Position numbers and translations under genes: made by a program
DNA from: Kitasatospora setae KM-6054
GTDB lineage: Bacteria; Actinomycetota; Actinomycetes; Streptomycetales; Streptomycetaceae
NCBI RefSeq assembly: GCF_000269985.1
Contig: NC_016109.1
Coordinates: 248,001-312,000 of the forward strand
Direction of reading: 5' to 3'
Length of the DNA stretch: 64,000 nt
Shown: piece by piece, positions 1-8,171 of the stretch
Numbering within the stretch: position 1 is the stretch's first letter
How the letters are laid out: each line of letters begins with the position of its first letter
Notes under the pieces: generated by a model
Database searches by the model: none
What the model was told of the DNA's origin: nothing
What the model saw: only the letters and a program-made list of their open reading frames with translations

Positions 1-271
1 GCAGGTCTCGGTGCACCCCTCGTACGCCCGCCGGGGTGTCGGGCGCGCCCTGCTGGAGCACCTGGCCGGGGTGGCCGCCGCCGAGGGCGTGGGCGCGCTG
101 ACCCTGACCACCTTCACCGAAGTGCCGTGGAACGCCCCGTACTACGCCCGCTGCGGCTTCCGCCCGGTGCCGGAGGCCGACCTGGGGCCGGGCCTGCGCG
201 AGGTCCGCGCCCACGAGGCGGCGCTCGGCCTGGACCGCTGGCCGCGCCTGGCGATGCGCCGCGCGCTCTGA
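1..271 (+). CDS. GNAT family N-acetyltransferase, C-terminal part (cut by window start)
   Basis: The reading frame is already open at the first base, so the true start lies outside the window. The visible 89 or so residues carry the acetyl-CoA binding motif A of GNAT enzymes ([12 protein letters not shown]) followed by the beta-alpha segment [20 protein letters not shown], typical of the end of motif B. Family knowledge: these enzymes transfer an acetyl group from acetyl-CoA to an amine, but the substrate cannot be read from this fragment. It ends with TGA, and about 200 bases without a convincing gene follow before the ATP-grasp gene. Confidence 0.85.
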   Translation, partial: QVSVHPSYARRGVGRALLEHLAGVAAAEGVGALTLTTFTEVPWNAPYYARCGFRPVPEADLGPGLREVRAHEAALGLDRWPRLAMRRAL

Positions 272-474
272 TGCGGCCGTCCGACCGCCGTCCGACCGCA
301 GGGCCGCCGCGAGACCGCTCCGGGCCCGGGGGGGGTGACCGAGCAGCGGGGCCGCGTGCCGCTGGATCGGCCGGGGCCGGATCGACGACGGCACCGGCAC
401 CGGCCCCCAGCCGGATCGCACGGGCTGCCACCACCGTCCGGAAATACCATGGTCTGACCCGCCCACGACGGGGC

Positions 475-1296
475 ATGATCGCGGGCATGGCCACCGATTC
501 CGCCCTCAGCAGCGCCATCCTGCTGCTCGCTCCCCGGGTCAACGAGACCGGTCTCCGACTGCGCACCGCCGCCGGCCGGCGCGGCCTGCGGGCGCACACG
601 GCGGTGTCCTGGCGGACGCCGCGCGAGCTGGTGGGCGAGCGGGTGCACCTGTACGGGGGGCCGCTGTTCGCGGACGCGGTCGGGCGGGAGCTGGGGGTCG
701 GCCCGGTCGAGCCGGGGAACGGCTGGCTGACCGCGTTGCCGCGCGAAGTGACCGGCCGCCGGGTCGAGTTGACGACACTCGCGCAGGCGCGCAGGCTGCG
801 CGGCCGGGCGTTCGTGAAGCCCCCGGCGGACAAGCACTTCGCCGCCCGGGTGTATCCGGACGGCGCCGCGCTGCCCGGGCCCGAACTGCTGGACGGCGAC
901 ACGGCGGTGCTGGTCAGCGAGCCGGTGAGGTTCGCCGTCGAGTACCGGCTGTTCGTCCTGGACGGCGTCGTCCGGGCCGCCTCCCGCTACGCGGTGAACG
1001 GTGAACTCGCGGTCGCCGTACCGGAGTCGGATGCACCGGAGCTGCTGGCCTTCGCCGCCGACGTGCTGTCCGCCGCCACCGGCCCGGCCGCGCTGCCGAG
1101 CGCGGTGGTGGTCGATCTCGGTCGCAGCGACCGGGGTTGGGCGGTCGTCGAGGCCAACGCGGCCTGGGCGAGCGGCGGTTACGCCTGCGACTCGGACGCC
1201 GTCCTGGAGGTGGTGCTGCGCGCGGCCGGCCCGCTGGCCGAACTCCCGCCCGCCGACCGGCCGTTCCTCCGCCCGCTGCCGACCGTCACCGACTGA
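475..1296 (+). CDS. ATP-grasp domain protein (DUF4343-like)
   Basis: About 273 residues. The C-terminal half looks like an ATP-grasp fold: a lysine region near residue 118 (RAFVKPPADKHFAARVY), a hydrophobic strand with an arginine (VEYRLFVLDGVV), and a metal-binding end with VVVDLGR followed by VVEANAAWASGGY. This matches the DUF4343 type of ATP-grasp protein common in actinomycetes. The family joins a carboxylate to a nucleophile using ATP; the substrate here is unknown. Two in-frame ATG codons, at 475 and 487, are both possible starts and neither has a strong ribosome-binding site. The frame is open further upstream, but that part has no family character. Confidence 0.75.
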   Translation: MIAGMATDSALSSAILLLAPRVNETGLRLRTAAGRRGLRAHTAVSWRTPRELVGERVHLYGGPLFADAVGRELGVGPVEPGNGWLTALPREVTGRRVELTTLAQARRLRGRAFVKPPADKHFAARVYPDGAALPGPELLDGDTAVLVSEPVRFAVEYRLFVLDGVVRAASRYAVNGELAVAVPESDAPELLAFAADVLSAATGPAALPSAVVVDLGRSDRGWAVVEANAAWASGGYACDSDAVLEVVLRAAGPLAELPPADRPFLRPLPTVTD

Positions 1297-1413
1297 GGAC
1301 CGCCGCCGCCGGCCGGGGGCGGCCGGGGAAGTCCCGTCCGCCCGGGGGAAATCCGGTCCGCCCGAGGGGAAACCTCGGTGCGGCCGGGGCCGTGGTGGGC
1401 GAGGATGGCTGCC

Positions 1414-1815
1414 ATGAGCTCTCATCTCACGCACATCACCGAGCCGCCGGGCGTCGCTCCGGGCACCGGCTACACCCAGGTGGTCACCGGGGCGGGCCGG
1501 TTGGTCCAGGTCTCCGGGCAGGTCGCCTTCGACGAGCGGGGCGAACTGGTCGGCGCGGGCGACCCGGAGGCGCAGGCCCGGCAGGTGTTCGAGAACCTGC
1601 GGCGCTGCCTGGCGGCCGGCGGGGCGGACTTCTCGGACGTGGTGAAGTTCACCGTCTTCGTCACCGACATCGCCTTCCTGCCCGCCGTCCGCAAGGCGCG
1701 CGACGCGTACGTGGACACCGCGCGGCTGCCGGCGAGTTCGGCCGTCCAGGTGGCCGCGCTGTTCCGGCCGGACGTGCTGATCGAGATCGAGGCGCTGGCC
1801 ATCACCGCGGCCTGA
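1414..1815 (+). CDS. RidA family protein (enamine/imine deaminase-like)
   Basis: 133 residues, the normal length for the YjgF/RidA family. Family features seen: the N-terminal stretch on binding (GRLVQVSGQVAFDERGELVG), QARQVFENLRRCL, the middle VVKFTVFVTDI, and the C-terminal LPASSAVQVAALFRPDVLIE ending in EIEALAI. Canonical RidA hydrolyses reactive 2-aminoacrylate enamines made by PLP enzymes. The catalytic arginine normally sits just after the ASS/AVQV strand, and the arginine of LFRP is the nearest candidate, so this may be one of the divergent Rid subgroups. The ATG at 1414 is preceded by GAGGA at 1401-1405. The protein probably acts in the cytoplasm as a trimer. Confidence 0.88.
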   Translation: MSSHLTHITEPPGVAPGTGYTQVVTGAGRLVQVSGQVAFDERGELVGAGDPEAQARQVFENLRRCLAAGGADFSDVVKFTVFVTDIAFLPAVRKARDAYVDTARLPASSAVQVAALFRPDVLIEIEALAITAA

Positions 1816-1843
1816 CCCGGACCGCCCGCCACCCGCACCAACG

Positions 1844-1880
1844 CCCGCCGATCGAACGCCAGTTGGATCGAATCGGCGGG
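1844..1880. terminator. Hairpin between RidA and P450 genes
   Basis: CCCGCCGAT (1844-1852) pairs perfectly with ATCGGCGGG (1872-1880) around a 19-base loop that contains a further TCGA/TCGA pairing. It lies 28 bases after the RidA stop codon and 115 bases before the P450 start. No T-run follows, which is usual for terminators in such GC-rich genomes. A regulatory role is also possible. Confidence 0.45.
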
Positions 1881-1995
1881 TCGGCCGGTGGCTGGTTTGG
1901 GTGCTACTCGCGGGCGGGGTCGGCCGCTTACGGTCGGGGGTGGGGGCTGCCGCCCGGCAGCCCCCCGTACCGCAGGTGTCTTGCCAGGAGGACGG

Positions 1996-3243
1996 ATGAC
2001 CACCGACGCGACCACCGGGACCACCACGGACGCGGCCGCCGGGACGACCACCGGGGCCCCCGCCGCGCAGCCGCTGGTGCCGCTGCACTGCCTGCTGCGG
2101 GCCGAGGCCGGGCCGCCCCGGCTGGCCGCGCTGCCGACCGGGACGCCGGTCTGGGTGCTGACCCGGCACGCGGACGTCCGGCAGGCGCTCGCCCACCCGG
2201 ACCTGGGCCGGGCCGCGCTGTACGCGCCGGACGCGCCGCCGACCGTGCTGACGCCGAACATCCTGGACGACCCGTCCTCGATCCTGAACAGCGACGGGCC
2301 CGCGCACCAGGCGATCCGCCGCACCGTGCAGCGCGCTTTCACGCCACGCGCGATCGAGCGCTGGCGGCCCTGGGTGGACGGGGTGGTGCGGGAGCTGGTC
2401 GGCGACCTGGTCGCGGCGGGCCCGCCGGTCGACGCGGTCGAGGCGCTCACCAAGCCGCTGCCGGTGCGGGTGATCAGCCGGCTGATGGAGCTGGAGGGCC
2501 TGGACACCGACCGGCTCGGCTACTGGAGCGACCACGCGCTGTCCACCACGGCGTACAGCGCCGAGGAGATCGGGGCGGCGATCCGCGAGTTCGGCGAGTT
2601 CGGGTACCGGCTGGTGCAGCGGCGGCGGAAGGACCCGGGCGACGACCTGGTCAGCTCGCTGGTGCGGGCCGCCGACCAGACCGGCGGCATGACGGAGGAG
2701 CAGATCACCTCGCTCACCATCGGACTGGTGATCGCCGGGCACGAGACCACCATGACCAGTTTCGGCAACGCCCTGGTCTACCTGCTGGACGAGCAGCACG
2801 CCGGGGCGTGGCGGCGGATCGGCGAGGACCTCTCGGCGGCGACGGCGGCGACCGAGCAGATCCTGCGCACCATCCCGCTCGGCGACCGCACCACCGCGCC
2901 GGGCCAGCTCCGCCGGGCCACCGCCGACCTGGAGATCGGCGGGGTGACCATCCCGGCAGGCGCGATCATCGCGGCCGACAGCACCGCCGCCAACGCCGAC
3001 CCGGAGGTCTACCCGCCGGGCCCGCTCGACCTGTTCGCGCCGCTCGGCACCCCCTCGCTGACCTTCGGCGCAGGTCCGCACCACTGCCTGGGCGCCTGGC
3101 TGGCCCGAATGGAGCTCGAACTCGGCCTGCACCACCTCGCCCGCGCCCTGCCCGAGCTGCGCCTGGCCACCCCCGCCGACCGGCTGGAGTGGCGCACCGG
3201 CCTGCTCACCCGCAGCCCGCTGCGGCTGGAGGTGGCCTGGTGA
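1996..3243 (+). CDS. Cytochrome P450 with altered K-helix motif
   Basis: 415 residues, a normal length for a soluble bacterial class I P450. The I-helix oxygen-binding motif AGHETT is intact and the heme loop FGAGPHHCLG places the heme cysteine at residue 364. The K-helix normally reads ExxR; here the sequence is TEQILR, so the expected glutamate is Gln288 paired with Arg291. The start ATG follows AGGAGG at 1986-1991 with ideal spacing. The first 35 residues are Thr/Ala-rich. The last bases overlap the start of a ferredoxin gene, so the two are translationally coupled and the ferredoxin is the likely electron donor. P450s of this kind hydroxylate or epoxidise small molecules; the substrate is unknown. 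Confidence 0.93.
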   Translation: MTTDATTGTTTDAAAGTTTGAPAAQPLVPLHCLLRAEAGPPRLAALPTGTPVWVLTRHADVRQALAHPDLGRAALYAPDAPPTVLTPNILDDPSSILNSDGPAHQAIRRTVQRAFTPRAIERWRPWVDGVVRELVGDLVAAGPPVDAVEALTKPLPVRVISRLMELEGLDTDRLGYWSDHALSTTAYSAEEIGAAIREFGEFGYRLVQRRRKDPGDDLVSSLVRAADQTGGMTEEQITSLTIGLVIAGHETTMTSFGNALVYLLDEQHAGAWRRIGEDLSAATAATEQILRTIPLGDRTTAPGQLRRATADLEIGGVTIPAGAIIAADSTAANADPEVYPPGPLDLFAPLGTPSLTFGAGPHHCLGAWLARMELELGLHHLARALPELRLATPADRLEWRTGLLTRSPLRLEVAW

Positions 3244-3476
3244 GCGACGCCCCCCGGCTGCTGGTCGCGGTCGACCGGGCCCGCTGCATCGGCAGCGGCC
3301 TGTGCGCCCGCACCGCCCCCGCCGACCTCGTCCTCGGCCCCGACGGCCGCTCCGCGCCCGCCCGTCCGGACAGCGAGCCGTCCGAGGAGCTGACCGAGGC
3401 GGCGGAGATGTGCCCGGTCGAGGCCATCACCGTCCGCGACGCCGCCACCGGGGAACTGGTCGCCCCCGTCTGGTGA
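3240..3476 (+). CDS. Ferredoxin, single [3Fe-4S] type, P450 partner
   Basis: 78 residues from a GTG start that overlaps the P450 stop by four bases (GTGA). Cysteines are at residues 16 and 22 (C-x5-C) and at 58 in EMCPVEAI, the spacing of the small [3Fe-4S] ferredoxins that serve streptomycete P450s. The position that would hold a fourth cluster cysteine is serine (IGSGLC). It carries electrons from a ferredoxin reductase, probably encoded elsewhere, to the neighbouring P450. A 14-base tandem repeat begins at its stop codon. Confidence 0.92.
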   Translation: MSDAPRLLVAVDRARCIGSGLCARTAPADLVLGPDGRSAPARPDSEPSEELTEAAEMCPVEAITVRDAATGELVAPVW

Positions 3477-3516
3477 CACCGCCCACGCGACACCGCCCAC
3501 GCGACACCGCCGGGCG
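3475..3516. repeat. Three tandem 14-base repeats overlapping the ferredoxin stop
   Basis: GACACCGCCCACGC occurs exactly twice (3475-3488, 3489-3502), followed by a third diverged copy (3503-3516). Another GACACCGCCGGGC lies near 3529. The first copy begins within the TGA stop codon of the ferredoxin gene. No function can be read from it. Confidence 0.6.
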
Positions 3517-3556
3517 CCGCTGCTCGGTGACACCGCCGGGCCCGCCCCCGGCTACG

Positions 3557-3600
3557 CTCCGTTCCGTCCCCCGGTGTTCGGGCCGGGGGACGGAACGGAG
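3557..3600. promoter_or_regulatory. Perfect 18-base inverted repeat just upstream of VOC gene
   Basis: The left arm 3557-3574 begins CTCCGTTCCG and is perfectly complementary to the right arm 3583-3600, with the 8-base loop TGTTCGGG. The right arm ends inside GGAGAGG, the probable ribosome-binding site of the VOC gene that starts at 3612. The structure could terminate P450/ferredoxin transcripts, attenuate the VOC gene, or hide its ribosome-binding site. It could also be a protein operator. Confidence 0.6.
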
Positions 3601-3611
3601 AGGCGCCGCAC

Positions 3612-4061
3612 GTGTCCACCCACACCCCCACCCCCGTCCCCCCTGACGACCGACCGGGCCGCGCCCCGCGCGGATCGCTGCACCACGTCGAGCTCTGGGT
3701 GCCCGACTTCGAGCGGGCGCTCGGCTCGCTCGGCTGGCTGCTGGAGGCGCTCGGCCACACCGTCTCGCAGCGCTGGGAGGGCGGCCGCAGCTGGCGGCTC
3801 GGGCCGACGTACCTCGTCCTGGAGCAGTCACCGGCCCTCAGCGCCGACCGGCACGACCGCCACCGCCCCGGCCTGAACCACCTGGCCTTCCACGTCGAGA
3901 GCGCCGCGGCGGTCGAGGAGCTGGCCGCCGAGGCGGTCCGGCACGGCTGGCGCCTGCTCTTCGCCGACCGGCACCCGCACGCCGGGGGCGAGCGGCACTA
4001 CGCGGCCTACCTGGAGAACGGTGACGGCTTCGAGGTGGAACTGGTCGCCGCCGAGCACTGA
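3612..4061 (+). CDS. VOC (glyoxalase/dioxygenase fold) family protein
   Basis: 149 residues from a GTG start placed after GGAGAGG. It has the two beta-alpha-beta-beta-beta halves of the vicinal oxygen chelate fold. The first half begins SLHHVELWVPDFERAL, and the second has LNHLAFHVESAAAV and ends YLENGDGFEVELVA. The histidines near residues 18-19 and 90, and the glutamate in FEVELV, are the expected metal ligands. The family includes glyoxalase I, extradiol dioxygenases and antibiotic-binding proteins, and the sequence does not decide among them. It follows the P450/ferredoxin pair on the same strand but is separated by a strong inverted repeat. Confidence 0.85.
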   Translation: MSTHTPTPVPPDDRPGRAPRGSLHHVELWVPDFERALGSLGWLLEALGHTVSQRWEGGRSWRLGPTYLVLEQSPALSADRHDRHRPGLNHLAFHVESAAAVEELAAEAVRHGWRLLFADRHPHAGGERHYAAYLENGDGFEVELVAAEH

Positions 4062-4219
4062 CCCCGGGCCCCGGCCCCGGGCTTCGCCCCCACCCCACCC
4101 CCGGGCCCCGCCCCGGACGCGCCCCCTGGCCCTGCCCCCTGGCGCCGTCACGGCCGCACGGCCCTGGACATCCGCCCCCCGGGGCGGTGCACTGGAGGCT
4201 CCTGGAGAGGGGCGGGGCC

Positions 4220-5485
4220 ATGGGGGGACGGATCGGGGCCCGAGCGGGCGCCGCGGCGGCGGCGCTCGCGCTGCTCGGGACGGGGGCGACCGGCTGCGCG
4301 CACGCCCCGGAGGCCCCGCCCGTGATCGAGGTGGACGCGCCGACGGCCCTCGCCGACCAGGCGGTGCACGTCCGGATCGGCGGACTGCGGCCCGGCGAGG
4401 AGGTCACCGTCGGCACGCGGGCGCTGGACGACCAGGGCCGCGTCTGGAGCGGGCGGGCGGTCCTCCGGGCGGACGGCGGCGGGCTGGTGGCGCTGGACAC
4501 CGCCGTCCCGCGCTCCGGCAGCTACCAGGAGGCGGACGGGATGGGCCTGTTCTGGTCGATGGCCCCGGCGGACGGCGACCCGGAGCGGCTGTCCTTCACC
4601 CCGCCGCTCTCGGCGGACCACGCCTACCGCCTCACGCTCACCGCCTCGGCGCCCGGCCGCCGGTCCGCGGACCTGGTGCTGACCCGCCAGTGGTACGGCC
4701 CGGGCGTGACCGGCCGGGTGCTGCTCCCGGAGGCGGACGGCGTCTCCGGCATGCTGTTCCTCCCCGCGCCCGGCACCCCGCGCCGCCCGGCGGTGCTGCT
4801 CTTCGGCGGCTCGGAGGGCGGCAACGGCCTGGCGAGCACCGCCGCCCTGCTCGCCTCGCACGGCTACCCGGCCCTGGCCCTGGGCTACTTCGGGCTGCCC
4901 GGCCTCCCGGACGGCCTGAAGGACGTCCCGCTGGAGTACTTCGCCGGCGCGGCCCGCCTGCTGGCCGCCCAGCCGGGCACCGATCCCGGCCACCTGCTGG
5001 CGCTGGGCTACTCGCGCGGCAGCGAGGCGGCCCTGCTGCTGGCCGAGGACTACCCCGACCTCGTCCACGGCGCGATCGTCTACGCCCCGTCGGCCCAGGT
5101 CAACCCGGGTTTCCCGTACGGCGGCGCGGCCTGGACGAAGGACGGCCGGGCCGTCCCGCCCGGCCCGGTACCGCTGGACCGGGTCAGCGGCCCCGTGCTG
5201 GCCCTGGCCGGCGCCGACGACCAGCTGTGGCGCTCGCCCGACTGGGCCCGGCAGATCGCCCGGGAGCTGGACGACGCCCACAACCCGTACCCGCACCGGG
5301 CGCTGGTCTTCCCCGGCTCCGGCCACGGCGTCGGCACCTACCCGTACGTGCCGGAGGGCACCCGGCCGGTCCAGCCGGTCTCCGGCCAGCCGCTCCAGCT
5401 CGGCGGCACCCGCGCGGGCGACGCCGCCGCCAGGGCCGCCGGCTGGCCCGAGGTGCTGGCGCTGCTCGCCTCGCTCGACGGCTGA
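4220..5485 (+). CDS. Acyl-CoA thioesterase / BAAT-type alpha/beta hydrolase, predicted lipoprotein
   Basis: 421 residues. The N-terminus has a hydrophobic signal ending in a lipobox-like GATGC (Cys near residue 27), suggesting a lipid-anchored extracytoplasmic protein. An immunoglobulin-like BAAT N-domain follows (from IEVDAPTALADQAVHVRI), then an alpha/beta hydrolase domain with LLFGGSEGGNG as the oxyanion region. The nucleophile elbow is GYSRGS, a late Asp sits in ALAGADDQLW, and a late His sits in GSGHGVG. The nucleophile is Ser, whereas many BAAT relatives use Cys. It probably hydrolyses a thioester or ester; the substrate is unknown. The 158 bases before it are C-rich with no gene. Confidence 0.85.
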   Translation: MGGRIGARAGAAAAALALLGTGATGCAHAPEAPPVIEVDAPTALADQAVHVRIGGLRPGEEVTVGTRALDDQGRVWSGRAVLRADGGGLVALDTAVPRSGSYQEADGMGLFWSMAPADGDPERLSFTPPLSADHAYRLTLTASAPGRRSADLVLTRQWYGPGVTGRVLLPEADGVSGMLFLPAPGTPRRPAVLLFGGSEGGNGLASTAALLASHGYPALALGYFGLPGLPDGLKDVPLEYFAGAARLLAAQPGTDPGHLLALGYSRGSEAALLLAEDYPDLVHGAIVYAPSAQVNPGFPYGGAAWTKDGRAVPPGPVPLDRVSGPVLALAGADDQLWRSPDWARQIARELDDAHNPYPHRALVFPGSGHGVGTYPYVPEGTRPVQPVSGQPLQLGGTRAGDAAARAAGWPEVLALLASLDG

Positions 5486-5492
5486 GCACCGC

Positions 5493-6041
5493 TCACCCGT
5501 GGCGGCGCGCCTCCAGGACGACGGCCGTGCCGCCGACCGGGCGGCCCTCGTGCATGGTGACGACCTGTCCGGGGCGCAGCCCGCGCCAGCGTTCGGGGCT
5601 CAGCGGGGCCAGGCGGACGGTGGCGAGCTCGCCCGGCCCCAGGGCGGGCCGGCCCTCCACCCAGAGGGCGGCGACGGCGAGGTCCGGCCCGCCCTCGGGC
5701 GTCCGGTCGCCGATGTCCCACAGCGGGCGCAGCACCCCGGCCCCGTCGAAGGCCGTCCCGCGCCGCCCCTCCCCGGCCGGCGGGAGGGCCAGCTCGGCCC
5801 GGACCACGAGGTCACTCCGGGCCTCGCCGTGGCGCCACCGGCACCAGGCAGCGCTGCGGGGGAGGTACAACTGCTCTGCGGCGGTGGTGAGTTCACCCCA
5901 GACCGCAGCCGGGAGCGGCCGGCCGCCGCCCGCCTCCTCCAGCAGCGCCAGCCCGGTCTCCCAGTCGTCGCCGTGGGCCAGCAGGTCGTAGGCCCCGGCG
6001 GTCGGCAGGCCCGCGCGCTCCAGTACGTCGAGAACGTCCAC
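5493..6041 (-). CDS. Hypothetical protein with a C-terminal EF-Tu-like beta-barrel segment
   Basis: 182 residues from a proposed GTG at 6041; the open frame extends to 6245 but the extra part shows no family character. The first third (VLDVLERAGLPTAG, DDWETGLALLEEA) looks helical. The C-terminal half resembles the beta-barrel that ends elongation-factor-like proteins: GPGELATVRLAP, then GLRPGQVVTMHEG, then GGTAVVLE. No GTPase motif is present. The function is unknown. It converges with the BAAT-like gene, with only seven bases between stop codons, and diverges from the frameshifted lipoprotein gene. Confidence 0.65.
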   Translation of the reverse strand: MDVLDVLERAGLPTAGAYDLLAHGDDWETGLALLEEAGGGRPLPAAVWGELTTAAEQLYLPRSAAWCRWRHGEARSDLVVRAELALPPAGEGRRGTAFDGAGVLRPLWDIGDRTPEGGPDLAVAALWVEGRPALGPGELATVRLAPLSPERWRGLRPGQVVTMHEGRPVGGTAVVLEARRHG

Positions 6042-6284
6042 ACCCCGATGATCGCCGACCCCCGCCGCCGCGCCGCGCCCGGGTCCGGAAGGCTCCGTCC
6101 CGAACTGGTCAGATGGCGGTTTACCACTCGGCGGCCATCGGGAACGCCTCCGTGCGAGCCGCCCTAAATGATCATCAGACAATCGCTCTCCATTCGTCAC
6201 CAAACCACCTTGCCTTGCGCCGATGACCTGCGAAAACATCTCCACCGTCGATCGTATGCACGGATTGTTGCGCGGAGGATGCCG

Positions 6285-6987
6285 GTGTCGATTTCGAAGT
6301 TCCGGGGCTGGACGGCCGGAGTCGCCCTGGCGGCCCTGACGGGCTGCTCGGGCGGCCCCGCCGCCGAAGGCGACCGGCCGGCCCCCGCCTCGCCGACCGA
6401 CTCCGACAGCGGGGCCGCGCCGGGGGCGCCGGGGGCGGCGGAGCTGGAGGCGCTGATGGCGGCGCGGACGGCGCCGTTCTCCGCCACGCTGACCGCGCGG
6501 ATCTCGGACAGCGACTCAGACGCGAGGATCAACGGCACCGTCACCCTGGCGGACGTGCAGACGGGTTCGCTGTCCACCACCTCGCTGGACGACGGCACGC
6601 TCTCCATCGTGGCCCTGACCCTGACCCGCGAGGCCGCGTACCTCCGCCCGCACCAGCGGCCGGTGGGTGCGGACGAAGCGGGTGGCCGATCCGGTACCGG
6701 ACCACCGGCCGCTGGTGCGGGCACTGTTGGCGGCCGCCCCGGCCTCCTACCGGGGAACGGAGCGGCTGCGGACCAGGAGCGGCGGCCAGGCCCACCGCGT
6801 CTCCGGGCGGCTGACCGAGCACGCCGTCGCCGACTGCGCGACGGACCTGCTCGTCGACACCGCCGGCCGGCTCGCGGAGCTCGAAGTGGACTGCGCCGCC
6901 TTCGGCGACGGCTACCGGTTCAAGTCGACGCTGACCCTGGGCGAGTACGGCCCCGCCACCAAGCAGGAACCGCCCTCCGACAGCTGA
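6285..6987 (+). pseudogene. Lipoprotein gene broken by an apparent +1 frameshift
   Basis: The GTG start at 6285 has GGAGG (6274-6278) at good spacing. The N-terminal half reads as a lipoprotein with lipobox LTGCSG, a Pro/Ser/Gly-rich tail and a domain beginning LEALMAARTAPFSATL. This frame stays good until about 6645, where the reading continues naturally in the next frame (WVRTKRVADPVPDHRPLV) to a stop at 6985-6987. Removing one C near 6650 would join the halves as YLRPTSGRWVRTKR. It is either a recent frameshift mutation or a sequence error. The intact product would be about 233 residues of unknown function, resembling small secreted lipoproteins of actinomycetes. Confidence 0.7.
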
Positions 6988-7114
6988 GGCGCCGCCGCAA
7001 GCCGTCCCTCCGCACCGCGCCCACACTCGCCCGCGCCCGCCTCCGACCGCCTGCACCCGCCCCTGACCGCCACCGACCGCCACCGACCGCCACCGGGACG
7101 GCCTGGGCGGCCGG

Positions 7115-8164
7115 TCAGGCGGAGCGGCGTTCGACCAGGGTGGGTTCGAACAGGACGGTGGTCGCGGCGCGGCCGGGGCGGGCCAGGTGGTCGAGCAGGA
7201 CGCGGGTCATCTCGGCGGCCATCTCCTCGACCGGCTGGCGGACGGTGGTGAGGTGCGGGCGGCCGGCCGTCGCGGCGGAGGAGTCGTCGAAGCCGATCAC
7301 GGCGACGTCCTCGGGGACGCGGCGGTGGTGTTCGGCGAGGACGGCGAGGGCGCCCTGGGCCATCAGGTCGTTGGCGGCGAAGACGCCGTCCAGGTCGGGG
7401 TAGCGGCGGAGCAGCGAGGCCATCGCGCGCTCGCCGTCCTCGCGGGTGAAGTCGCCTTCGACGTGCGGGAGTTGGTGGATGCCCCGGTCGGCCATCGCCT
7501 CCCGGAAGCCGGACAGCCGGTCGCGGGCGGCGCGGACGCCGAGCGGGCCGGAGATCGCGGCGACCCGGTGGCGGCCGCGGGCGGTGAGGTGGTCGGCGGC
7601 GATCCGGCCGCCCTCGCGGTTGTCGAGGTCGACGCAGGAGAGCGAGAGCGGCGTCGGGGGGCGGCCGAACAGGACGGTGGGGATGCCGGCGGCGAGCAGT
7701 TGGGCGGGCAGCGGGTCGCGGCTGTGGGTGGAGACGACCATCGCGCCGTCGGCGTTGCCCTGCCGCAGGTAGGTGAGGGCCTTGTCGCGGGCTTCGGCGC
7801 TGTCGGCGAGCATCAGCACGGGGTGCAGGTCGAGCGGGCGCAGGCCGGTGAAGACGCCGCTGACGACGCGTCCGAAGAACGGGTCGGCGAAGATCTCGCC
7901 GCCGACGTGGTGGTCGGGGGTCTCGGGGGCGTCGCTGCCGGAGATGACCAGGGCGAGGGCGCCGGTGCGGCGGGTGACCAGCGAGCGGGCGGCGCTGTTG
8001 GGGACGTAGCCGGTGCGGCTGATGGCTTGGCGGACGGCTTCCTGGATGGCGGGGTCGACGTTCCGGACGCCGTTGATGACGCGGGAGACGGTGGCCCGGG
8101 AGACGCCCGCGACCCGCGCCACGTCCTCCAGGGTGCTGGCGCGCTTGAGGGCTTCGCTGCTCAT
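7115..8164 (-). CDS. LacI family transcriptional regulator of the beta-glucan locus
   Basis: 349 residues. The N-terminal helix-turn-helix is classical: TLEDVARVAGVSRATVSRV, with hinge helix NSAARSLV. A periplasmic-binding-protein-like effector domain follows (LALVISG, VDLDNREGGR, GVFAANDLMAQGAL, VIGFDDSS). A perfect 14-base palindrome lies 21 bases before its start codon. The same site precedes the large hydrolase gene and the sugar transporter operon, so it most likely represses all three. The inducer is probably an oligosaccharide such as a beta-glucan breakdown product. A -10-like TATAAA ends only seven bases before the ATG, which suggests a leaderless transcript. Confidence 0.95.
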   Translation of the reverse strand: MSSEALKRASTLEDVARVAGVSRATVSRVINGVRNVDPAIQEAVRQAISRTGYVPNSAARSLVTRRTGALALVISGSDAPETPDHHVGGEIFADPFFGRVVSGVFTGLRPLDLHPVLMLADSAEARDKALTYLRQGNADGAMVVSTHSRDPLPAQLLAAGIPTVLFGRPPTPLSLSCVDLDNREGGRIAADHLTARGRHRVAAISGPLGVRAARDRLSGFREAMADRGIHQLPHVEGDFTREDGERAMASLLRRYPDLDGVFAANDLMAQGALAVLAEHHRRVPEDVAVIGFDDSSAATAGRPHLTTVRQPVEEMAAEMTRVLLDHLARPGRAATTVLFEPTLVERRSA

Positions 8165-8171
8165 GTGGCCC

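Noticed and set aside
142..3135. Very long open frame on the minus strand (997 codons) across the first 3 kb
   Set aside because: It is antisense to the ATP-grasp, RidA and P450 genes, is made of low-complexity Arg/Gly/Pro/Val, and has no domain. It stays open only because of the extreme GC bias.
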